Source: Candidatus Gottesmanbacteria bacterium RIFCSPHIGHO2_01_FULL_46_14 (lineage in GTDB: Bacteria; Patescibacteriota; Microgenomatia; UBA10105; UBA927). Taken from it: a stretch of 42,574 nt of DNA. Position 1 is the first letter of the stretch, and each line of letters starts with the position of its first letter. Positions 32,568-40,177 of the stretch are shown piece by piece. Location of the stretch: the NCBI GenBank assembly GCA_001780895.1, contig MFJJ01000048.1, positions 1 through 42,574 of the forward strand, read 5' to 3'. The position numbers and the translations under genes are program-made. Below the pieces are notes generated by a model that was not told the origin of the DNA, did not search any database, and saw only the letters and a list, made by a program, of their open reading frames with translations.

Positions 32568-32577
32568 TGCTATTATA
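32568..32577. promoter_or_regulatory. Shared -10 region of two divergent leaderless genes
   Basis: Plus strand: extended TGC-TATTAT (-10 at 32571-32576), 6 nt before the GTG at 32583. Minus strand: TATAAT (32577-32572), 6 nt before the dsbB ATG at 32565. The two -10 boxes share five base pairs and both predict transcription from the first base of the start codon. Confidence 0.6.
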
Positions 32578-32582
32578 CACGG

Positions 32583-34793
32583 GTGATCAAATTGGTCGGT
32601 CTACTGCTCATTATTACATGTATTCTCTTTTTCCCGTATTTTGTACTCGGTAAAACACCTTTTCAAGCCAATTTCATGGTCACGTTTTTTGCACCGTGGA
32701 ATACGATGAAATTCCCCGGATGGGAACACGGGATTCCCAATAAACCGATTGGCCTTGATAATCTCAATCTTTTTTACCCGTACAAGCAATTATCTATAGA
32801 TTTGATGAAAATTGGCATCGTGCCGTTTTGGAATCCATACAATTTTACCGGCAGCCCGCTCATGGCTGATTTTCAGTCGGCGATTTTCTATCCCTTAAAT
32901 ATTTTCTATTTACTCCTGCCTATGATCGATGCGTGGTCGGTGATGGTGTTTATTCAGTCTATACTTGCAGGAATATTCACGTTCTTATTTTTGTCGAGTT
33001 TGCCGATTCAAAAGACTGCAGCAATTTTTGGTGCGATCACATTCGCGTTTTCGGGTGAAATGATCGTGTGGATGGGAGATCATCTGGTCGCTTCCCATAC
33101 AATTCTGTGGCTTCCGCTTATTCTCTATGCCATTGAGCGCCGCCGTCTTATTCTGTGCGTTTTGGCGCTTACGTTCGCAATATTTGCCGGATTTGCGCAG
33201 CCTCTGGTGTATGTTTTTGTTGTTAGTTTCGTGTACGCACTGTATCGACGGGCACCTTGGCAAATATATAGCGCGTTTCTATTAAGTATTGGCATCGGGG
33301 CGATTCAACTGCTGCCCACGTTTGAGCTATTTGTGCTTTCTCCCCGACGAACGGGTGACGTTGGATATCTGTTTGACCAATTTCTCATGCCCCTTTCCCA
33401 CCTCATTTCATACCTGGCTCCGGATTACCTTGGCAATCCAGCCACGTATAACTATTTGGGAGGCGGATATCACGAAAGCATGCTCTCTATTGGCGTCGTC
33501 CCTTTCCTTCTTATATTTCTTGTTCGAAGAAATTCAACCGTAAAATTTTTTTGGATAGTTGCTGGCCTAAGTTTACTCCTCGGGTTGAACCTTCCGTTTG
33601 TTCGATGGTTCTACGACCTGGGGATTCCCCTGGTTTCTACCTTTGTCCCCAGTCGTATATTTTTTATAAATTCCTTTGCGCTTTCCGTTCTCGCCGCATT
33701 TGGACTACATGAACTTCTCGCAAAAAAATCTTTCAAACGTCTGGCACTCCTGAGTATTTTGTGTCTTGTTGTTTTAGGTATTTGGTATTTGATAAAGGCG
33801 AAGGAGCCGGTCATGCAGAGAAATCTTATTCTTCCGGGAGTAATTCTTGCGTGTACCGTTATTCTAACGGCAACAAAACGGTGGATTGGTGTTGGTCTAT
33901 TCGTTTTAATGATTGCCGGTCAGCTGTATTTCGGCAATAAATATCTTGCATTTTCGGATCGACAATTTGTCTATCCAAGCCATCCGGTATTTACCTTTCT
34001 ACAGGAACATGCCGGATTTAACCGATTTTGGACGTACGGAGACGGCTACATCAACGCGAATTTTGCGACCCAGTATCGTGTGTACTCTCCCGACGGCACC
34101 GACGCTCTTTTTCCGGCCCGACTCGGCGAATTATTCTATGCAACAGAAACGAAAGGTCAGTACGCGCCGTCTCCGCGGATTGATGCACGTATCGGGCGAG
34201 CTCGTGAGGGAGAATCAATGCTCACCAATCCGTATCGTCTTCGATTGCTATCAATTGTTGGCGCAAAATATATAACTGATTGGTCCGAAGGTGCTTTTCT
34301 GCCGCCTCCGCTATTCACTCCGGTCTGGCAACAAGAGCAGTGGCATATCTATGAATACAGAGACGCATTGCCACGGGCATTTCTGACAAGCGATTTTGTT
34401 GTAGAAAAGGATTCGCAAAAAATTCTTGATAAAATCTTTGAAAATAGCGGCAAGAAAATAGTACTAGAGCAGGATGTAAAAGTAGATACTATTTCAACAG
34501 GTTCGGCGGTGATTAACAAATATTTGCCAAATACAGTTTCTATCGATGTTGATACCCAAGATAACACACTCCTTTATCTTTCGGATACGTATTATCCCGG
34601 TTGGCGGGCGTATGTGGACGGCGCTGAGACAAAAATATATCGGGCAAATTATGCATTCCGTGCCGTCGTGGTTCCAAAAGAGGCCAAACGCGTGGAATTT
34701 TATTATAAACCCAACTCGTTCCGGTGGGGTATAATCATCTCTCTGGCTTCGATCATTATCGGATTTTTTTGGTGGCACAGATATGAAAGATAA
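32583..34793 (+). CDS. YfhO-like polytopic membrane protein
   Basis: A 736-aa protein with many membrane helices in its first 460 residues, the family motif VPFWNPYNFTGSPLMADFQSAIFYPLN near 80-105, and a large C-terminal outward domain ending in YYPGWRAYVDGAETKIYRANYAFRAVVVPK plus a final membrane helix. This is the YfhO/GT-C glycosyltransferase-like pattern, probably acting on envelope glycopolymers; the substrate is unknown. GTG start fits the leaderless promoter. It overlaps the next gene by 11 nt. Confidence 0.82.
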   Translation: MIKLVGLLLIITCILFFPYFVLGKTPFQANFMVTFFAPWNTMKFPGWEHGIPNKPIGLDNLNLFYPYKQLSIDLMKIGIVPFWNPYNFTGSPLMADFQSAIFYPLNIFYLLLPMIDAWSVMVFIQSILAGIFTFLFLSSLPIQKTAAIFGAITFAFSGEMIVWMGDHLVASHTILWLPLILYAIERRRLILCVLALTFAIFAGFAQPLVYVFVVSFVYALYRRAPWQIYSAFLLSIGIGAIQLLPTFELFVLSPRRTGDVGYLFDQFLMPLSHLISYLAPDYLGNPATYNYLGGGYHESMLSIGVVPFLLIFLVRRNSTVKFFWIVAGLSLLLGLNLPFVRWFYDLGIPLVSTFVPSRIFFINSFALSVLAAFGLHELLAKKSFKRLALLSILCLVVLGIWYLIKAKEPVMQRNLILPGVILACTVILTATKRWIGVGLFVLMIAGQLYFGNKYLAFSDRQFVYPSHPVFTFLQEHAGFNRFWTYGDGYINANFATQYRVYSPDGTDALFPARLGELFYATETKGQYAPSPRIDARIGRAREGESMLTNPYRLRLLSIVGAKYITDWSEGAFLPPPLFTPVWQQEQWHIYEYRDALPRAFLTSDFVVEKDSQKILDKIFENSGKKIVLEQDVKVDTISTGSAVINKYLPNTVSIDVDTQDNTLLYLSDTYYPGWRAYVDGAETKIYRANYAFRAVVVPKEAKRVEFYYKPNSFRWGIIISLASIIIGFFWWHRYER

Positions 34794-35610
34794 ATATACC
34801 GCCATCTGGGTATCGCATTCCTCAATCGGTGACTATCGTAAATGTCCGCGGGCCTACTACCTCAAAAATGTCTATCGTGATCCCAAAACCAATCACAAAG
34901 TAAGTCTCATGTCACCGGCATTGGCTCTGGGGCAAGCGGTACATGAAGTCATCGAATCACTGGCCGTGTTGCCAGTCGACGAGCGTTTTTCAGTCCCGCT
35001 TGAAACTAAGTTTGAGAACGTCTGGAAAATAGTACACGGCCAATTGGGAGGATTTCGGGACGATGGTGAAGAAGAAAAATTTAAGTCACGGGGCAAACAG
35101 ATGATTGAGCGTGTCGCAAAGCACCCCGGACCGCTTAAGGAAAAAGCCATTCGGATCCGTCAGGATCTCCCTCATTTTTGGTTATCTGACAAAGACAACA
35201 TTATCCTCTGCGGAAAAATCGATTGGCTTGAGTATAACGAATTGACAGATAGCGTCAAAATTCTCGATTTTAAGACCGGAAAATATGATGAGGATCCCGA
35301 TTCCCTCCAGCTGCCGATTTACTATCTCCTGGCCAGTGCGTGTCAAAGCAAGACGGTCTGTGGTATTCACTATTGGTATATTGACCGTGATACCCAACCC
35401 GTGGAAGTGCCGCTGCCCGAAGCTGAAGCAGCCAAGGAGCGCGTGCTAGAGATTGCCAAACGCATTGCACTTGCACGAAAATTGGGTCGGTTTATCTGTA
35501 AAAATGAACAAGATGGTTGCGCAGCCTGCCGGTCGCTTGAAGCTATCGTCGCCGGCCGGGCCAAACTCGTCGGCATCAACGACTTCGGACAGGATGTGTA
35601 TGTACTCTAA
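34783..35610 (+). CDS. PD-(D/E)XK nuclease, RecB/Cas4-like
   Basis: A 275-aa nuclease. It has the entry SHSSIGDYRKCPRAYYLKNVY, GQAVHEVIE with the motif His, GKIDWLEY (Asp), ILDFKTGK (Asp-X-Lys) and QLPIYYLLA, in that order, which is the RecB-nuclease/Cas4 fold. One Cys in the entry motif and three near the C-terminus (FICKNEQDGCAAC) could bind an Fe-S cluster as in AddB/Cas4. No CRISPR or cas gene is near, so a repair role is more likely. It overlaps the YfhO-like gene in sequence only; functions seem unrelated. Confidence 0.85.
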   Translation: MKDKYTAIWVSHSSIGDYRKCPRAYYLKNVYRDPKTNHKVSLMSPALALGQAVHEVIESLAVLPVDERFSVPLETKFENVWKIVHGQLGGFRDDGEEEKFKSRGKQMIERVAKHPGPLKEKAIRIRQDLPHFWLSDKDNIILCGKIDWLEYNELTDSVKILDFKTGKYDEDPDSLQLPIYYLLASACQSKTVCGIHYWYIDRDTQPVEVPLPEAEAAKERVLEIAKRIALARKLGRFICKNEQDGCAACRSLEAIVAGRAKLVGINDFGQDVYVL

Positions 35611-35616
35611 AAAAAG

Positions 35617-35690
35617 TACCCCGTGTCGGATTCGAACCGACGATTCTCTGGCTGAAAACCAGATGTCCTGGGCCGCTAGACGAACGGGGC
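35617..35690 (-). tRNA. tRNA-Glu (anticodon TTC)
   Basis: On the minus strand, acceptor GCCCCGT pairs with ACGGGGT (one G-U). The anticodon stem TCTGG/CCAGA encloses loop TTTTCAG, giving TTC. CCA is not encoded; a run of T follows (35611-35615 on the minus strand), which may end the transcript. Confidence 0.94.
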
Positions 35691-35696
35691 TCTCGG

Positions 35697-36716
35697 CTAT
35701 TTTATCATGTAATAACTTCGTTTGGTAATTCCTTTTTTCTCTACTAATCCTTTATCAACCAAAGCGCGGAGAAGCGCGTGGGCTTGTTGGCGGGAGACAT
35801 GGAGAAGCTCGGCAACTTTTGGTGCGGTGATTTCTTTGTATTCTTCCAAAATTCGGAGAGCTTCGCGTTCTTTGGGAGAGGGTTGTTCTTCAAATCGAAG
35901 GGTCTTCATCGCATCGGTGTATTTAGAAAGAGCAGATTGGAGCGAATACTTCATGCCTTCGGCAAAGTAGGTGAGCCAGCGCGTCAGATTGCCGCTATCG
36001 GCGCTATGGAGCATATCTGAGTAATGATCGCGGTCGATGTCGTAGTAGTCGTCCAGCACAAAGTAGCGATTGATGGCATACCCACGGTTGAGGAAGAGGA
36101 GGGCGATAAGAATCCGGCACACGCGTCCATTGCCGTCTTCAAACGGATGAAGATAGACAAACTGGTGATGAAAAAGACCCGTTTGAATAACAGCCGGTAA
36201 TTCCCAAGCTGTTTGAGTCCAATCCAGGAGCTCCTGGAGGGCTTTTTCGATCTGATCTTTCTTGTGAAACGGCGGATTGTGTTTGACCCTGAGGGACACA
36301 TCGCCTTTTTCATCTTTATAATGTCCAATGACGACGGCAACATCGCGGATATGTCCGGCGATCGTGTCGACGCCACTCATAAGCTGTTTGTGGAGATCGA
36401 TGACAGTTGAGAGGGTAATCGGTCTGTCTTTATACCCGTGGATGTGTTTGAGAATGGTAAAGTAGTTGATGACTTCTTTCTCGTCACGGTTGGTGGGCAC
36501 GCGATCGTTAAGCAGAAGGTTGGTAACTTCGGCTTCGGAAAGGGGATTGCCCTCGATGCGGTTTGATGCATACGAGGATTTGACGAGATTATCCCGCGTC
36601 AAATTGAGTTCGAGTTTGGCTGGAATTTTGAGCGCTTCTATTTGGCCGTAATACCGCTCAATCGTGGTGATAAGGGAAAGAAGCTGCGGGGTGAGTTCGT
36701 ATTTTGGCGTGTACAT
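35697..36716 (-). CDS. Fic-domain AMP-transferase with self-inhibitory motif and winged helix
   Basis: A 339-aa class II Fic protein. The N-terminal helix carries the inhibitory motif SNRIEGN (51-57, with Glu 55), the core carries HPFEDGNGR (190-198), and the C-terminus (about 275-339) is a winged helix (KEREALRILEEYKEITAPKVAELLHVSRQQAHALLRALVDKG). Fic enzymes transfer AMP to target proteins; the target here is unknown. The winged helix and the repeats in its promoter suggest autoregulation. The start is exact: the promoter places transcription at the A of the ATG. Confidence 0.92.
   Translation of the reverse strand: MYTPKYELTPQLLSLITTIERYYGQIEALKIPAKLELNLTRDNLVKSSYASNRIEGNPLSEAEVTNLLLNDRVPTNRDEKEVINYFTILKHIHGYKDRPITLSTVIDLHKQLMSGVDTIAGHIRDVAVVIGHYKDEKGDVSLRVKHNPPFHKKDQIEKALQELLDWTQTAWELPAVIQTGLFHHQFVYLHPFEDGNGRVCRILIALLFLNRGYAINRYFVLDDYYDIDRDHYSDMLHSADSGNLTRWLTYFAEGMKYSLQSALSKYTDAMKTLRFEEQPSPKEREALRILEEYKEITAPKVAELLHVSRQQAHALLRALVDKGLVEKKGITKRSYYMIK
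35699..35707 (-). promoter_or_regulatory. Extended -10 promoter of tRNA-Glu
   Basis: Minus strand TGA-TAAAAT, the same box as at tRNA-Gly, overlapping the last codons of fic. Predicted start about 2 nt before the tRNA. Confidence 0.5.
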
Positions 36717-36722
36717 GGGATA

Positions 36723-36782
36723 AGTATATCAATTGTAAAGGTATTTGTCAAGTTTATTGTATTTGTAAAGCTAATTGTAAGC
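36723..36782 (-). promoter_or_regulatory. Consensus promoter of fic with TTGTAAAG-type operator repeats
   Basis: Minus strand: TTGACA (36751-36746), 17 nt, TATACT (36728-36723), then 6 nt to the ATG at 36716 (leaderless). On the plus strand four TTGTNAAG-like octamers start at 36733, 36745, 36763 and 36775, spaced 12, 18 and 12. One overlaps the -35 and one lies in the spacer. Confidence 0.6.
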
Positions 36783-36794
36783 ATATTGGTCAAC

Positions 36795-36823
36795 TTGACA
36801 AGGGTGTTATTCGGGTATATTTT
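36795..36823 (+). promoter_or_regulatory. Promoter of the small gene and Y-family polymerase
   Basis: Consensus TTGACA (36795-36800), 17 nt, TATTTT (36818-36823); alternatively TATATT at 36816-36821. Predicted start about 8 nt before the ATG at 36838. It lies 13 nt from the fic operator repeats. Confidence 0.5.
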
Positions 36824-36837
36824 GGTAATAGATCATC

Positions 36838-37095
36838 ATGGCAGAAACAATCAACGAATCCGTTTCGGTAAATTTTCTTTTCAATCATCTCAAAGGAACT
36901 GCCTACCCCTGGGTCATTTTCTGGCGGGGCCGGCGCTACACGATCACCAAAGTCGGTTTACATCACACGGTCCGCGACGGACGAGTGCTCTTTCATTTGT
37001 ACTCCGTCACTGACGGAACAACGTTTTTCCATCTGCGGTTCGATACGGAAAATCTTTCCTGGAAACTTTTGGAAATATCCTATGACAACAACTGA
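36838..37095 (+). CDS. Conserved-looking 85-aa protein upstream of a Y-family polymerase
   Basis: Not recognised by name. It is a compact beta-rich sequence (YPWVIFWRGRRYTITKVGLHH, then VLFHLYSVTDGTTFFHLRFDTENLSWKLLEI), reminiscent of a small barrel. It overlaps the polymerase gene by 14 nt, so the two are probably made together, and a role as a polymerase accessory is plausible but unproven. Confidence 0.65.
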   Translation: MAETINESVSVNFLFNHLKGTAYPWVIFWRGRRYTITKVGLHHTVRDGRVLFHLYSVTDGTTFFHLRFDTENLSWKLLEISYDNN

Positions 37096-38365
37096 TTTTA
37101 ATCCTGCCCCTCCCACGGTTATGCATGTAGATCTCAATTCCTGTTTTGCGAGTGTTGAACAGCAGGCAAACCCGTTGCTTCGCGATAAACCGGTTGTAGT
37201 TGCGGCGTATACAACCGGGAATGGCTGTATTTTGGCAGCATCGCGGGAAGCCAAAAAACTCGGTATCAAAACAGGCATGTATGTCCGTGACGGCAAATAT
37301 ATCTACCCGCGCCTGGTGGTCCTCCCTCCTGATCCGGAAAAATACCGGTGGGTCAACAGGAAATTGAAAACTTTGCTTTCTTCTTATACAGCGAATCTCT
37401 CTGTTGAATCGATTGATGAAATGGTCATGGATTTGGCAGGAACGCCGGCTATTGCCCGTCAGACAATGAGTGATATTGGCCATGAAATAAAAGGGTGTAT
37501 TAAAAAAGAGGTCGGCGATTGGTTGACGGTTTCGATCGGCATTGCGCCCAATCGATATCTTGCCAAAGTCGCCTCGGGTCTCCATAAACCGGACGGGTTG
37601 GACGTTATTACCAAAGAGACCATTTTCGATGTATTTGCCACGATACAATTAGAAGATCTCTGTGGTATCAAGGAGGGTGTTGGTAGAAGACTCAGAGTCG
37701 CGGGTATTGGAACACCGGTAGAGTTGTGCCGAGCGTCGGCAACAATGCTTATTCATGCGCTCCACTCAAAAACCGGCTATTCGTGGTGGCAAAGGCTTCA
37801 TGGTTGGGAGGATCCAACCTCCTTTGACGGGTCACAGCAAAAAACGTTTGGCCAATCGTTTGCGTTGGGAAAACCCCGTGTTCCCCAGGATCCCCAGCTT
37901 TGGAAAATTCTCTCGCAACTTATTGTCAAAATGGGCAGGCGCCTCCGGGCTGATGGGTTTGTCGCACGCGGGATACACGTGTCATGTCTTTTCAGAGATT
38001 ATGCTCATTGGGGGAAAGGTCATCTGGCAGAGATTGCCATGTTTGCCGATAGTGATTTTTTTCACTGGGCACATATCCTTCTCGTTGGGGCTCCGGCAAA
38101 ACCCGTGCGTATTCTGGCAGTAACCAGTTACGATCTTTTGCCTGCCGGTACCGGACAAATGACACTCTGGAATACCGATAGTAAAAAGAGAAACATTACC
38201 CAAGCACTCGATTCTATTGCTGACCGCTGGGGAGAATTCACCGTAACCCCTGCCCGCATGCTTTCGATGGAACCCGCTTCGACTCGCCAACCAGGACGAG
38301 TCCAGCGAGGCGAGCAAAAAGTATTGGACCGCATTGCCTTTGGTCGAATAAAAGAGTTAAAATGA
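37082..38365 (+). CDS. Y-family DNA polymerase (DinB/UmuC-like)
   Basis: A 427-aa translesion polymerase. It shows VMHVDLNSCFASVEQQ with the first metal Asp, GCILAASREAKKLGIKTGM, and the catalytic SVESIDEMVMDL, then a helix-hairpin-helix thumb (LCGIKEGVGRRLRVAGI) and a little-finger domain (FGQSFALGKPRVPQD). It is longer than DinB (about 350 aa) and closer in style to the UmuC/YqjW group. No LexA site was identified. Confidence 0.92.
   Translation: MTTTDFNPAPPTVMHVDLNSCFASVEQQANPLLRDKPVVVAAYTTGNGCILAASREAKKLGIKTGMYVRDGKYIYPRLVVLPPDPEKYRWVNRKLKTLLSSYTANLSVESIDEMVMDLAGTPAIARQTMSDIGHEIKGCIKKEVGDWLTVSIGIAPNRYLAKVASGLHKPDGLDVITKETIFDVFATIQLEDLCGIKEGVGRRLRVAGIGTPVELCRASATMLIHALHSKTGYSWWQRLHGWEDPTSFDGSQQKTFGQSFALGKPRVPQDPQLWKILSQLIVKMGRRLRADGFVARGIHVSCLFRDYAHWGKGHLAEIAMFADSDFFHWAHILLVGAPAKPVRILAVTSYDLLPAGTGQMTLWNTDSKKRNITQALDSIADRWGEFTVTPARMLSMEPASTRQPGRVQRGEQKVLDRIAFGRIKELK
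38334..38363 (+). promoter_or_regulatory. Leaderless promoter of the 90-aa gene
   Basis: TTGCCT (38334-38339), 18 nt, TAAAAT (38358-38363), with the ATG at 38370, 6 nt after the box, at the predicted +1. Confidence 0.4.
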
Positions 38366-38369
38366 GTCC

Positions 38370-38642
38370 ATGATACATAAAACATCGTCAATAAAATCAG
38401 AGGTAATCGCTGCGTTAAAAGAAATCGGTGTGTCGACAAAAGACGATGTTCAACAAGCAGAAGCAAGACTAGAAGGGAAAATAGATTCCAGTGTTGGGAA
38501 ACTTGATCGCAGTTTAAAGCGACGGATGGGACAAGATCGGAATAAAATTCTCAGTACAATAGGAAGCCTTGCGACCCATACGCCAACAATTACCGCGTTT
38601 CGTGAGCTAAAATCAAAGGTTGACAAAGCTATCAGTAATTAA
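38370..38642 (+). CDS. Hypothetical 90-aa coiled-coil protein
   Basis: Not recognised. Hydrophilic and helical, with heptad-like stretches (DDVQQAEARLEGKIDSSVGKLDRSLKRRM), basic overall, no membrane helix. The N-terminal part (SIKSEVIAALKEIGVSTKDDV) looks like a small helical hairpin. No Shine-Dalgarno sequence; a leaderless start is predicted. Confidence 0.5.
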   Translation: MIHKTSSIKSEVIAALKEIGVSTKDDVQQAEARLEGKIDSSVGKLDRSLKRRMGQDRNKILSTIGSLATHTPTITAFRELKSKVDKAISN

Positions 38643-38659
38643 GTAGTGTAAGGGTACAA

Positions 38660-38790
38660 GTTAATATATCAAGAGTGACGGGGAGAAAACTCGTTCGATG
38701 ATCCGTCCAGCAATCCGACTGAGTCGTAGCTTCCTATGACAATAGTGCACGGTGCTAAAACGAGCCCAAAGTGGGAACGATACGCCCGTA
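38660..38790 (+). promoter_or_regulatory. SAM-I (S-box) riboswitch
   Basis: The conserved SAM-I elements appear in order: TATC-AAGAG at the P1/P2 junction (38667-38675), P2 arms GACGG/CCGTC (38677, 38703) around CGATGA, GCAATCC, a P3 arm with GTCGTAG-cttc-CTATGAC, GGTGCTAA (38751-38758), a P4 hairpin CCCA-aag-TGGG and the closing GATA (38779-38782) that pairs with TATC. It lies upstream of metK, a classic SAM-I target, and is followed by an intrinsic terminator. Binding of SAM should favour termination. P1 is short (4 clear pairs). Confidence 0.85.
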
Positions 38791-38807
38791 GATAGTGGGA
38801 AATCAAC

Positions 38808-38832
38808 AAAACTCTCCTTTGGAGAGTTTTTT
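38808..38832 (+). terminator. Intrinsic terminator of the riboswitch
   Basis: AACTCTCC-ttt-GGAGAGTT followed by a run of T (38827-38832): an 8-bp perfect stem, 26 nt after the riboswitch core and 28 nt before the next ATG. It is the expression platform; the antiterminator pairing is not resolved by eye. Confidence 0.85.
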
Positions 38833-38859
38833 GGTATCTCGCTTTTCTTCAGGAACGTC

Positions 38860-39075
38860 ATGAGTCGCAATATTGTTGAAGCTGGTCATTACTGTAAAAA
38901 AGTCAAAAAGGAGGTGACTTTCCGTGGTCTTACCGGAGGCATGTTAATTTGTCCGGAATGCCACAACGCACTGCAACCTGAACCTAGAACGCTTTTTGAA
39001 TCTAAGTATCCAGATGAAGCTAAAAGAAGATTTATACAAAACTTATTCAATGAAAAAGGGGGAGATGTATTATAA
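38860..39075 (+). CDS. Small Cys-rich protein under the SAM riboswitch
   Basis: A 71-aa protein from the ATG at 38860, chosen because AGGAA lies 5 nt upstream; the longer frame runs back through the terminator. It carries HYC near the start and a CPEC pair (ICPECHNALQPEP), a possible partial zinc ribbon, with a charged helical end (DEAKRRFIQNLFNEKGGD). Not recognised. It lies between the riboswitch and metK and overlaps the metK start, so it should be SAM-controlled. Confidence 0.6.
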   Translation: MSRNIVEAGHYCKKVKKEVTFRGLTGGMLICPECHNALQPEPRTLFESKYPDEAKRRFIQNLFNEKGGDVL

Positions 39076-40172
39076 AAACCCAATTCACGTCTGAGTCGGT
39101 GGCCGCAGGACATCCGGATAAAATCTGTGATCAGATTTCCGATGCGATTGTCGATGCGGCCCTTTCCGTTGATTCAAAATCCCGCGTGGCAATCGAGACC
39201 CTCGTGACGACCAATCGTATCGTTTTGGCAGGAGAAGTCACCTGCAGAAAGTCGCTTGAATACGCGCAAATCGCGCGAAACGTTATCAAGTCATTAGGTT
39301 ATACAAATGGTTTGTATAACTTTTCCTACAAATCCCCAATGTCCATTTATATCCACGAGCAATCGCCGGATATCGCCGCAGGAGTGGACACGGGCGGTGC
39401 CGGCGATCAGGGTATGATGTTTGGCTACGCCTGCCGAGAAACTCCCGAGTTCATGCCGTTGCCGATTATATTGGCACACCGGTTGGTCGAGCGTATGGAC
39501 CACGTGCGTGAACAAAATATCCTTCCATATCTTCGCCCCGACGGCAAAAGCGAGGTAAAAGTTGCCTACAAAAACGGCAAGCCCATTGCAGTTGAACATA
39601 TTGTTCTTGCCGTACCACATGACCCGAAAAAAACTAATAGTCAGGTAAAAAGGGATTTAATTAAAAATGTAATTCGTCCTGTACTTGAGTCATACGAATA
39701 CAGTCTCCCGAAAAATGTCGTCCTCAATGGGACCGGAAAATGGGAGATTGGCGGCCCGGCATCAGACACGGGAGTCACCGGGCGCAAGATCATTGTGGAC
39801 ACCTATGGCGCGTACGCGCGCCACGGTGGCGGGTGCTTCTCCGGCAAGGATCCCACGAAGGTAGACCGAAGCGCAGCCTACGCGTGTCGGTACATCGCCA
39901 AAAACATCGTTGCCGCGGGCCTGACAGATCGCTGTGAGGTGCGGGTTGCCTATGTCATCGGCCACCGGGAACCCATTGCAAAGTCCGTCGAGACCTTCGG
40001 AACGGAGAAAAAATCACAAAAAACCATCGATTCATTTGCATGGAACCTTCTGGACCTTTCCGTGTCCGGAATCCTGTCAGGACTCAATCTTCGGCGTCCG
40101 ATCTACCGGGAGACCGCTCGCTACGGCCACTTCGGGCGCAATGGTTTCCCCTGGGAACTCGTGCTACAATAG
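39072..40172 (+). CDS. metK: S-adenosylmethionine synthetase, apparent ATA start
   Basis: A 366-aa enzyme making SAM from ATP and methionine. It has TSESVAAGHPDKICDQISD, GAGDQGMMFGYA, GGGCFSGKDPTKVDRSAAYACRYIAKNIVAAGL and VRVAYVIG. A GTG at 39099 would cut off KTQFTSES, a conserved first strand. The frame continues upstream only to ATA (39072) or ATT (39069); ATA gives the standard (M)KTQFTSESV start and has GGGGGAG 7 nt before it. It overlaps the stop of the upstream Cys-rich gene. A sequencing error in the start codon is the main alternative. Confidence 0.9.
   Translation: MKTQFTSESVAAGHPDKICDQISDAIVDAALSVDSKSRVAIETLVTTNRIVLAGEVTCRKSLEYAQIARNVIKSLGYTNGLYNFSYKSPMSIYIHEQSPDIAAGVDTGGAGDQGMMFGYACRETPEFMPLPIILAHRLVERMDHVREQNILPYLRPDGKSEVKVAYKNGKPIAVEHIVLAVPHDPKKTNSQVKRDLIKNVIRPVLESYEYSLPKNVVLNGTGKWEIGGPASDTGVTGRKIIVDTYGAYARHGGGCFSGKDPTKVDRSAAYACRYIAKNIVAAGLTDRCEVRVAYVIGHREPIAKSVETFGTEKKSQKTIDSFAWNLLDLSVSGILSGLNLRRPIYRETARYGHFGRNGFPWELVLQ
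40162..40170 (+). promoter_or_regulatory. Leaderless promoter of rarA
   Basis: Extended -10 TGC-TACAAT at the metK stop, 7 nt before the rarA ATG at 40178. Confidence 0.55.
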
Positions 40173-40177
40173 GCACG

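Noticed and set aside
34783..35610. Cas4 of a CRISPR system
   Set aside because: No repeats, spacers or other cas genes occur in the window; the protein also fits stand-alone RecB-like nucleases.
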